Below are positions 1-5,418 of a stretch of DNA of 5,418 nt, piece after piece. The first letter of the stretch is position 1, and each line of letters begins with the position of its first letter. The stretch comes from Candidatus Tectimicrobiota bacterium (GTDB lineage Bacteria > UBA8248). The stretch lies in the NCBI GenBank assembly GCA_016184445.1, contig JACPCT010000252.1:1-5418 (forward strand), given 5' to 3'. The notes below the pieces were generated by a model that was given only the letters and a program-made list of their open reading frames with translations, did not search any database and had not been told where the DNA came from. The position numbers were made by a program, and so were the translations under genes.

Positions 1-600
1 ATCCCCCCCCGGCTCTTCCGCGATGAGATGGGCCTTCCCGGCGGCGTCCCCGCCGTGGGCATCGTGGCCCAGCTCCGCAAGAGCAAGGGGCACGAGCACT
101 TCCTCCAGGCGGCCCGCCTCTTGCGGGATCAGGGCTCGAACGCCCGCTTCTTCGTGGTGGGGGACGGCCACTGGCGCGACATCTTCCGGGAGGCGGCCCG
201 CCGTCTCGATCTGCTGGACGGGAAGGTCTCCTTCCTGGGCTACCGGGAGGACATCCCGGAGGTGATGGCGGGCCTCGACCTGCTCGTGATCGCCTCTACG
301 CGCACCGAGGGCGTCCCCCAGGTGGCGCTGCAGGCCATGGCGATGGGGCTCCCCATCGTGGGGACGGACGTGGGCGGCGTGCCCGAGGCGCTCCTGCCCT
401 CGGGGGCGGGGGTGGTGGTGCCGGCGGGGGATCCGCCGGCCCTCGCGGCCGCCATCCGGGAGCTGCTCGCGGACCCCGTGCGCCGCGCCCGGATGGGGGA
501 GGCGGGCCGCGTCTATGTCCGCGAGCGGCACTCCCTGGAGCGGATGCTGGAGGAGACGGTGCACGCCTATGAGGAGGTCCTGGCCTCGTGCGCCCGCTGA
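1..600 (+). CDS. GT4-family glycosyltransferase, C-terminal part (5' end outside window)
   Basis: The reading frame is open from base 1 and ends at TGA 598-600. The first codons before the internal ATG at 28 already read as protein typical of this family (IPPRLFRDEMGLP), so the gene starts upstream and ATG 28 is not the real start. What is visible, about 199 codons, is the nucleotide-sugar-binding C-terminal Rossmann domain of a GT-B fold enzyme: the strand VGIVAQL (codons 20-25) followed by K29-G30-H, then FLGYREDIPEVMAGLD, then the acidic motif around codons 103-111 and AMAMGLP. Family knowledge: such enzymes transfer a sugar from a nucleotide-sugar donor to a lipid-linked or polysaccharide acceptor at the cytoplasmic face of the membrane, with retention of configuration. 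Oddities: the usual second Glu of EX7E is Gln (E103...Q111), and the usual Arg of the GRLxxxKG loop is Gln (Q24). The donor and acceptor sugars cannot be told. Its end overlaps the next gene by 13 bases. Confidence 0.93.
   Translation: MPPRLFRDEMGLPGGVPAVGIVAQLRKSKGHEHFLQAARLLRDQGSNARFFVVGDGHWRDIFREAARRLDLLDGKVSFLGYREDIPEVMAGLDLLVIASTRTEGVPQVALQAMAMGLPIVGTDVGGVPEALLPSGAGVVVPAGDPPALAAAIRELLADPVRRARMGEAGRVYVRERHSLERMLEETVHAYEEVLASCAR
571..578 (+). promoter_or_regulatory. Strong Shine-Dalgarno site setting the GTG start at 588
   Basis: GAGGAGGT contains AGGAGGT, a full match to the consensus anti-Shine-Dalgarno complement, and ends 9 bases before GTG 588. It lies inside the end of the preceding glycosyltransferase gene. 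Two further in-frame GTG codons, at 603 and 606, sit much farther from this site, so 588 is the preferred start. Confidence 0.75.
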
Positions 601-1754
601 GCGTGGTGCAGGTCATCAGCAGCCCCTGGTGGACCGGGGCCGCCGAGCCGGCCCTGTTCCTCACCGAGGACCTCGCCGCCCGGGGCCACCGGGTGCGCTT
701 CGTCTGCGGGCCGGGCGAGGCGCTCGAAGACCGGGCCGGACGGCTGGGCTTCCCTCGGGTGAAGGAGCTGGATCCCACCCGGAGCCTCAACCCCTGGCGG
801 ATGGGCGGCTTCGTTCGCCGCTTGGCGGGGTTCCTGGAGGAGGCGCGTGCGGACGTCCTCCACGCCCACCTCTCGGCGGACCATTGGCTCTCCCTCCTGG
901 CCCGCCGCCGGTGCCGGAGGCGGGTCCGGCTCGTCCGGACCGTCCACCACCCCCGCGCCGCGAAGGGGAACCCCCTCGCCCGCTGCCTGCTGGGAAGGGC
1001 GACCGACGCCGTCATCGCGCCGAACCGCCACATCGCCCGCGTCCTCGGGGAGCGCACCGCCGTGCCGCCGGACCGGCTTCATGTGGTTCCCGGGGCGGTG
1101 GACCTCCGGCGGTTCTCTCCGCCGCCGTCCGAGATGCGCGCGAAGGGCCGGGCGATCCTGGGCCAGGACGCAAGCACGCCGCTCATCGGGATCGTTTCGC
1201 GGCTGGCACCGGACCGGGGCCACACGCTCCTCTTCGAGGCCTTCCGCCAAGTGGCGAACGAGATCCCCGCGGTGCGCCTGGTGGCGGTTGGGAAGGGGGA
1301 GCACCTCCCCCGCTTGAAGAAGCGGGTGCGCGCCCTGGGGCTGGAGGACCGGGTGGACTTTCCGGGCTACCATGAGGAGGATCTGCCCGAGGTCCTCGCC
1401 GCGCTGGACCTGTTCGTCCTGATGGCGCCGGGCTCCGAGGGCAGCTGCCGGGCGGTGCTGGAGGCGATGGCGATGGGGCTCCCCTGTGTGGTGACCGACC
1501 TCAACGGCCTCGCCGACACGGTGGAGGAGGGCGCCACCGCCCGGGTGGTGCCCGGCGGGGACGCCCCCCGGCTGGCCTCCGCCCTCCGGGAGCTGATCGC
1601 CGACGAGGGGCTCCGCCGCGCCTTCGGGCGGGCGGGCCGGCGGCGGGTGGAGGCCCACTTCACGCGCGAGCGGAGGGCCGAGCGGGTGGAGGAGATCTAC
1701 CTGAAGCTCCTCGAACCCTCGCTGGAGGTCTCCTACGCGGGAGGGCGGCCGTGA
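588..1754 (+). CDS. GT4-family glycosyltransferase, complete (388 aa)
   Basis: Complete GT-B fold glycosyltransferase of normal family length. The N-terminal acceptor domain begins at once with beta strand LSVVQVIS (residues 4-11), then the loop SSPWWTGAAEPAL in place of the usual GG-x-E loop, a helix ending ARGHRVRFV, and the motif H92-A-H94-LSA-D98-H99-W-L. The middle part carries DAVIAPNRHIARVL and VVPGAVDLRRFSP, the family's V/N-G-x-D-x-x-x-F element. The C-terminal donor domain has IGIVSRL with R205 and R210-G-H (Arg where Lys is usual), GYHEEDLPEVLAALD, and an intact EX7E motif, E284 and E292, followed by AMAMGLP. Expected role: a cytoplasmic or membrane-peripheral retaining sugar transferase in surface-glycan assembly; the donor and acceptor are unknown. 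Start GTG 588 is chosen from the strong ribosome site at 571-578. The stop overlaps the start of the ABC transporter (GTGA at 1751-1754). It resembles the glycosyltransferase at 3544-4749 along its whole length and is probably its paralogue. Confidence 0.95.
   Translation: MRPLSVVQVISSPWWTGAAEPALFLTEDLAARGHRVRFVCGPGEALEDRAGRLGFPRVKELDPTRSLNPWRMGGFVRRLAGFLEEARADVLHAHLSADHWLSLLARRRCRRRVRLVRTVHHPRAAKGNPLARCLLGRATDAVIAPNRHIARVLGERTAVPPDRLHVVPGAVDLRRFSPPPSEMRAKGRAILGQDASTPLIGIVSRLAPDRGHTLLFEAFRQVANEIPAVRLVAVGKGEHLPRLKKRVRALGLEDRVDFPGYHEEDLPEVLAALDLFVLMAPGSEGSCRAVLEAMAMGLPCVVTDLNGLADTVEEGATARVVPGGDAPRLASALRELIADEGLRRAFGRAGRRRVEAHFTRERRAERVEEIYLKLLEPSLEVSYAGGRP
1739..1744 (+). promoter_or_regulatory. 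Shine-Dalgarno site for the ABC transporter
   Basis: GGGAGG ends 6 bases before GTG 1751 and lies in the last codons of the preceding gene. It supports the GTG start inside the GTGA stop-start overlap. Confidence 0.6.
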
Positions 1755-3547
1755 GCCGGGTGGAAACCTATCTCCGCCTTCTCGGCTACCTGCGCCCCTA
1801 TTGGGCGCGCTTCGCGGTGGCGGTGGCCTGCACCTTCATCGTGGGCAGCCTGGGCGCGGTCCCCGCCCTCATGGTGAAGTACGCGGTGGACGACGTGCTC
1901 ATCGCCCGTGACGCGGGCATGGCCATGCTGATCTCGGCCGGGATCGTGGTCCTCTTCGCCTTGCGGGCGGTGGTGGGATACGTGCAGGCCTACTGCATGT
2001 ACTGGGTGGGCCAGCGCGTGGTCATGGACCTGCGCAACGAGCTTCACCGCCACCTCGTCCGGCTGCCGATGCGCTTCTTCGAGGGGAAGACCACCGGCGA
2101 GCTGATGGCGAAGAGCCTCTACGACATCTCGCTCATGCAGAAGGCGGCCACCAGCGCCATCCGGGACCTGGGCAAGGAGTTCTTCACCTTCGTCGCCCTC
2201 CTGTGCGTGGCCGTCTACCAGAACCCGAAGATGGCCCTCATCTTCCTCGTCGTGTTCCCGCCGGTGGGTTTCCTGATTGCGAGGATGGGGGAGAAGGTGC
2301 GCCGCATCACCCGGGGCACGCAGGCGCGGATCGGGAGCCTCAGCGCCCTGATGAAGGAGACCTACGCGGGGATCCGGGTGGTGAAGGCCTTCGGCGCCGA
2401 GGGCTTCGAGGGGGCGCGCTTCGCGCGGACCAACCTTTCCTTCTTCCGCCAGATCATGGGGGCCATGCGGGTCCGCGCGCTGGCGCCCTCCCTCGTCGAG
2501 GGGATCGGGGGCGCCCTGGCGGGCGGGATCCTGTGGTTCGGCATCCTCATGGTCATGCGGGGGGAGGTCACGGCCGGGGAACTCTCGAGCTTCCTCGTGG
2601 CCGTCGGGATGGTCTACAGCCCCCTGAAGTCCCTCACCCGCGTCTACCACAACCTGATGGAAGGCCTCGCCGGGAGCCAGGCCGTCTTCGAGCTGATGGA
2701 CGCCCACAAGCCCGAGGAGGCGAACCCCCGCGGCCGGGCGATGGGCCGCCTCTGCCGGAGCATCCGCCTGGAGGGAGTGAGCTTCGCCTACGAGACCGAG
2801 CCCGTCCTGCGGGACATCCGCCTGGAGATCCCGGCCGGGGGGGTGCTCGCCGTGGTGGGGCTGAGCGGTGCGGGCAAGACCACCTTGCTCGACCTCATCC
2901 CCCGCTTCTACGTGCCCGCTGCGGGCCGGATCACCTACGACGGCGTGGACGGGAGCGAGCTCGACCTCTGGAGCCTGCGCGCCCAGATCGGCGTGGTGGG
3001 GCAGCACATCAACCTCTTCAACGACACGGTCACCCGCAACATCGCCTACGCGGCCGAAGGCCCCGTGGACGCAGGCGCGGTGGAGGCGGCCGCCCGGGCG
3101 GCCAACGCCCACGGGTTCATCTCCACCCTGCCCAACGGCTACGACACCGTCCTGGGGGAGGAGGGGGTGCGCCTCTCCGGCGGGGAGCGCCAGCGGATCG
3201 CCATCGCCCGGGCCATCCTGCGGGACCCCTCCATCCTCCTCCTGGACGAGGCCACGAGCTCCCTGGACTCCGAGAGCGAGAAGATCATCCAGGAGGCGCT
3301 GGACCGCCTGATGCGGGGGCGGACAACCGTGGTCGTCGCCCACCGCCTCTCCACCGTCCGCGCGGCGGACGCCATCGCCGTCTTGGACGACGGCCAGCTG
3401 GTCGAGCTGGGCACCCATCAGGAGCTCATGGAGCGGGGAGGGTTCTACCGTAAGCTCTACGAGATGCAGTTCGCCTCCGGCGCCTCGGAGGAGGTCCGCC
3501 CCGAGGAGCCGCTCCCCCTTCTCCGCCAGCCGAGCGGGCCGGCATGA
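1751..3547 (+). CDS. MsbA-like ABC exporter (fused permease and ATPase, 598 aa)
   Basis: Half-transporter with one membrane domain and one ATPase domain, expected to work as a homodimer in the inner membrane. Length is typical (MsbA types are about 580-600 aa). Likely membrane helices: residues 20-41, 57-79, 143-157, 159-178, 249-269 and 278-296. RFFEGKTTGELMAK (109-121) fits the first intracellular coupling region. ATPase motifs are all present: A-loop Tyr347 (FAYE), Walker A G370-LSGAGK376-T, Q-loop Q418, signature LSGGERQ (475-481), Walker B ILLLD499 with catalytic E500, the SLD D-loop just after, and switch His531 (VVAHRLSTV). It should therefore be an active ATPase. Residues after about 575 form a Pro/Glu-rich tail without a recognisable motif. 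Family knowledge: relatives flip lipid A-core (MsbA) or lipid-linked oligosaccharide (PglK), while others export drugs or peptides. Its place between glycosyltransferase genes favours a lipid-linked glycan as substrate, which is inference. Start GTG 1751 and the next gene's ATG both lie in 4-base overlaps. Confidence 0.95.
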   Translation: MSRVETYLRLLGYLRPYWARFAVAVACTFIVGSLGAVPALMVKYAVDDVLIARDAGMAMLISAGIVVLFALRAVVGYVQAYCMYWVGQRVVMDLRNELHRHLVRLPMRFFEGKTTGELMAKSLYDISLMQKAATSAIRDLGKEFFTFVALLCVAVYQNPKMALIFLVVFPPVGFLIARMGEKVRRITRGTQARIGSLSALMKETYAGIRVVKAFGAEGFEGARFARTNLSFFRQIMGAMRVRALAPSLVEGIGGALAGGILWFGILMVMRGEVTAGELSSFLVAVGMVYSPLKSLTRVYHNLMEGLAGSQAVFELMDAHKPEEANPRGRAMGRLCRSIRLEGVSFAYETEPVLRDIRLEIPAGGVLAVVGLSGAGKTTLLDLIPRFYVPAAGRITYDGVDGSELDLWSLRAQIGVVGQHINLFNDTVTRNIAYAAEGPVDAGAVEAAARAANAHGFISTLPNGYDTVLGEEGVRLSGGERQRIAIARAILRDPSILLLDEATSSLDSESEKIIQEALDRLMRGRTTVVVAHRLSTVRAADAIAVLDDGQLVELGTHQELMERGGFYRKLYEMQFASGASEEVRPEEPLPLLRQPSGPA

Positions 3548-4749
3548 GCGAGGGTGCCCTCCAGACGGCCCCCCCCGCCGCCTCCCGGGAAGAGGGCCGG
3601 CCGCTTTCCATCCTGCAGATCATGACCTGCCGGGGCTGGAGCTCTGACGCTTGGGCCGCCGCCGCCCTCTCGATCGGCCTCCAGGAGATCGGCCATCGCG
3701 TCCTTCTCCTGTGCCGGGATGTGGAGAGCGGGCGGGCCGTGGCCGAGCGCGCCCGCCGCGAGGGGGTGCGGGAGGTGGACTTCATCGAGGCGAGCAACGA
3801 CTTCCGCCCGGCCAGTTACCTCCGCGACCTGGCGAGGCTCCGGCGGCTGGTCCGCGAGCGCGGGGCGGACGCGGTCCACGTCCACCGGGGGGTCGAGCAC
3901 TGGCTGGCGGCCGCGGCGTGGCCGGGGCGGAGCGGGCCCGTCATCGTCCGCAGCCGCCACATCATGCAGCCGGTCCGGCGGCACCTCTTCAACCGGTGGC
4001 TCTACGCCCGGGGGACGGACCGCGTGGTGGCCGTCTCGGAGCGCATCCGGCGGGCCTACCTGGAAGAGGCGGGGTTTCACCCGGCGCGCTTCCGCACCGT
4101 GATGGGAGGGGGAGACCCCTCGGCCTACGACCCGGGGGCCACGGGCGAGCGCTTCCGCCGGGAGTGGGGCATCCCCCCCGGGGCGTGGGTGGCCGGGGTG
4201 GCGGGGAGCGTGCGGCTCTGGCTGAAGGGGCAGGACGTCCTCCTGCGCGCGGTGGCCCGCATGGGCGAGGACGAGAGGGGGCTCCCCTGGCTGGTGGTGG
4301 TGGGCCAGGGGGAGGACCTGGAAACCCTCAGGGCCCTCGCCGCCGAATTGGGGATGAGCGGGAGGACAGTGCTTCCCGGCTTCCTGGACTCGATGGGCGA
4401 GGCGCTGGCCGCCTGCGACGCGCTGGCGTTCCCCTCACGGCGGTCGGAGGGGACGAGCCGGGTGCTCTTTGACTATCTCGCCGCCGGCCGGCCCGTCGCG
4501 GCCAGCCGGGTGGGGTGCGTGGAGGAGATCGTGCGGGAAGGGAAAGAGGGGTTCCTCGTTCCTCCTGAGGACGCCGGAGCCCTGGCCGGCGCGCTCGAGC
4601 GCCTGCGGCGCTCGCCCGGGGCCGCCCGCGCCATGGGGGCCTCCGGCCGCCGCCGGGCCGTGGAGGAGTTCGACCGGCGCGTGATGGGCCGCCGGATGAC
4701 CGAGATCTACCGCGAGGCCATCCGGGAGCGGGAAAGGGGGGCCGCATGA
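3544..4749 (+). CDS. GT4-family glycosyltransferase, complete (401 aa)
   Basis: Complete GT-B fold glycosyltransferase. A polar, Ala/Pro-rich leader of about 20 residues comes first, then beta strand LSILQIMT (21-28), the loop RGWSSDAWAAAAL, and H112-V-H114-RGV-E118-H119-W-L, the same spacing as in the glycosyltransferase at 588-1754. The central part has RSRHIMQPVRRHLFN, a helix region DRVVAVSERIRRAYL, and GGGDPSAYDP. The donor domain has VAGVAGSVRLWLK228-G, LVVVGQGED, and the acidic motif SEGTSRVLFD in which the second Glu of EX7E is Asp (E302, D310), then LAAGRPVA and GFLVPPED. Expected role: a retaining nucleotide-sugar-dependent transferase acting on a glycan or glycolipid acceptor; substrates are unknown. 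The ATG at 3544 overlaps the transporter stop (ATGA), but no good ribosome site precedes it (only GAGCGGG at 3532-3538), so translation probably depends on coupling to the upstream gene. A later start near residue 20 would remove the leader but has no obvious start codon. Confidence 0.95.
   Translation: MSEGALQTAPPAASREEGRPLSILQIMTCRGWSSDAWAAAALSIGLQEIGHRVLLLCRDVESGRAVAERARREGVREVDFIEASNDFRPASYLRDLARLRRLVRERGADAVHVHRGVEHWLAAAAWPGRSGPVIVRSRHIMQPVRRHLFNRWLYARGTDRVVAVSERIRRAYLEEAGFHPARFRTVMGGGDPSAYDPGATGERFRREWGIPPGAWVAGVAGSVRLWLKGQDVLLRAVARMGEDERGLPWLVVVGQGEDLETLRALAAELGMSGRTVLPGFLDSMGEALAACDALAFPSRRSEGTSRVLFDYLAAGRPVAASRVGCVEEIVREGKEGFLVPPEDAGALAGALERLRRSPGAARAMGASGRRRAVEEFDRRVMGRRMTEIYREAIRERERGAA
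4733..4740 (+). promoter_or_regulatory. Purine-rich ribosome site for the carbamoyltransferase
   Basis: AAAGGGGG ends 5 bases before ATG 4746 and lies inside the end of the glycosyltransferase gene. It is an imperfect but plausible Shine-Dalgarno site supporting a start within the ATGA overlap. Confidence 0.45.
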
Positions 4750-5418
4750 GGGATCTCATCCTGGGGGTCAACGATTCCCACCTGGCGACAGCCTGCCTGC
4801 TCCGGGACGGCGAAGTGGTCTCCTGCATGAGCGAGGAGCGGTTCACGCGCCGGAAGAACCAGGGGGCCTATCCCTCCCAGGCGGTCGAGGGCGTCCTGGC
4901 CCAGTCGGGGGTGAGGGGGGAGGATCTCTCCGCCGTCGCCCTGGCGGGGCACGAGGCGATGGGAGCGGAGTGGTTCGACCTCGTGACGCGGGACGACAAC
5001 TACATCGACGAGTACCTGGGCATCAAGAAGGTGAGCGCCCTGCGCCGGAAGGTGCGGCGGGTGGGCAAGAAGCTCAACCTCTCATCCGAGTCGGCGGGCA
5101 AGGAGCAGGTCCCCAACGAGCGGCGCTTCCAGCAGATCGTGGACCACCTGGGGGTCTCCAAATCAAAGATCCATATCGTCGAGCACCACATGGCCCACGC
5201 GGCGGCCGCCTACTACGGCTCGCCCTTCGCCGGGGGGAGGGCCCGGCGGGCGGCTGTGCTCACCAACGACGCCTCGGGGGACGGGGTCTGCGCCACCTGG
5301 AACGCCGCTGGGCCCGAGGGAATCCGCCGCCTCTCCGCTTCCCCCAGCTCGGCGGGATCCCTGGGGAGCTTCTACAGCCTGATCACCTTGTTCCTGGGGA
5401 TGCGCCAGCTCGAGCACG
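4746..5418 (+). CDS. NodU/CmcH-family carbamoyltransferase, N-terminal part (3' end outside window)
   Basis: The frame is open from ATG 4746 to the window end (224 whole codons); family members are about 550-620 aa, so over half the gene is missing. The visible part matches the Kae1/TsaD-like N-terminal domain: LILGVNDSHLATACLLRDG (residues 4-22), SEERFTRRKNQGAYP (29-43), the metal-binding signature EHHMAHAAAAYYGSPF (146-161) with His147 and His151 in H-x3-H spacing, the strand VLTNDASGDG (171-180), and SLGSFYSLITLFLGMRQLEH (205-224), which is the family's conserved helix before the carbamoyl-adenylate site. Family knowledge: these enzymes make carbamoyl-adenylate from carbamoyl phosphate and ATP and pass the carbamoyl group to a hydroxyl, for example on a sugar of Nod factors (NodU) or on antibiotics (TobZ, CmcH). 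Here the acceptor is probably the glycan built by the neighbouring transferases (inference). A basic, charged stretch at 93-128 separates the early motifs from the His motif. The YrdC-like C-terminal domain would lie beyond the window. Confidence 0.93.
   Translation, partial: MRDLILGVNDSHLATACLLRDGEVVSCMSEERFTRRKNQGAYPSQAVEGVLAQSGVRGEDLSAVALAGHEAMGAEWFDLVTRDDNYIDEYLGIKKVSALRRKVRRVGKKLNLSSESAGKEQVPNERRFQQIVDHLGVSKSKIHIVEHHMAHAAAAYYGSPFAGGRARRAAVLTNDASGDGVCATWNAAGPEGIRRLSASPSSAGSLGSFYSLITLFLGMRQLEH

Noticed and set aside
28..30. ATG at 28 as the start of the first gene
   Set aside because: The frame is open to base 1 and the preceding codons read as family-like protein; starting here would also leave only half of a GT-B fold.
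337..1484. An 18-base exact repeat, at 337-354 and 1467-1484
   Set aside because: It encodes the conserved MAMGLP segment after the acidic motif in two related glycosyltransferases, so homology plus similar codon use explains it; it is not a mobile or regulatory repeat.
567..1658. A 363-codon minus-strand open frame opposite the second glycosyltransferase
   Set aside because: Low-complexity composition and no recognisable domain; the + strand frame is a full GT4 enzyme with an intact EX7E motif.
1733..3418. A 561-codon open frame on the minus strand, opposite the ABC transporter
   Set aside because: It is a shadow of high third-position GC. Its translation is rich in His, Asp, Gly, Glu and Pro with no fold-like pattern, while the + strand frame has every ABC motif.
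2203..3453. A 416-codon open frame on the + strand in another frame of the transporter gene
   Set aside because: Arg/Pro/Gly-rich translation typical of out-of-frame GC-rich DNA, and it lies wholly inside a clearly real gene.
4328..4846. Minus-strand open frame across the glycosyltransferase-carbamoyltransferase junction
   Set aside because: Pro/Arg/Ser-rich with no domain; both + strand genes have motifs through this region.
5163..5417. Minus-strand open frame near the right end
   Set aside because: It lies opposite the His motif and conserved helix of the carbamoyltransferase and has no sensible protein features.
1..5418. Promoters, terminators, tRNAs, insertion sequences or CRISPR repeats
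   Set aside because: There is no intergenic space, and I saw no terminal inverted repeats, repeat-spacer pattern, tRNA-like fold or T-tailed hairpin.

Overview
The window is a single tightly packed gene string on the + strand of a very GC-rich bacterial genome (about 70% GC by eye, G or C at nearly every third codon position, all four visible stop codons TGA). There are four junctions between five genes and no intergenic DNA at all. Both ends cut through a gene. The gene set (three GT4-type glycosyltransferases, a one-piece MsbA-like ABC exporter and a NodU-type carbamoyltransferase) points to a Gram-negative-type envelope and synthesis of a surface or lipid-linked glycan. The exact lineage cannot be read from the window. 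A GC-rich proteobacterium or an uncultured lineage such as Rokubacteria, NC10 or Tectomicrobia would fit, but that is a guess.

Layout: 1-600, the C-terminal (donor-binding) half of a GT4 glycosyltransferase; 588-1754, a complete GT4 glycosyltransferase; 1751-3547, a complete TMD-NBD ABC exporter with every ATPase motif present; 3544-4749, a second complete GT4 glycosyltransferase that appears to be a diverged paralogue of the one at 588-1754; 4746-5418, the N-terminal part of a carbamoyltransferase of the NodU/CmcH family, running off the window. Consecutive genes overlap by 13, 4, 4 and 4 bases, so this is almost certainly one operon with translational coupling.

How it may work (inference): the glycosyltransferases add sugars one after another to a lipid-linked acceptor on the inner face of the membrane, the carbamoyltransferase puts a carbamoyl group on a sugar hydroxyl, and the MsbA-like transporter flips the finished lipid-glycan across the inner membrane. 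The layout recalls lipooligosaccharide or O-glycan loci that carry a dedicated ABC flippase (for example PglK in Campylobacter) more than loci with a two-subunit Wzm/Wzt exporter, at least within this window.

I found no RNA gene, mobile element, CRISPR array, terminator or promoter. The most notable points are that each of the three glycosyltransferases departs from the standard GT4 donor-site signature in a different way, and that two of them share an unusual N-terminal motif, H-x-H-x3-[D/E]-H-W-L. I do not see convincing evidence of a wholly new system; the operon looks like an uncommon but interpretable glycan locus.
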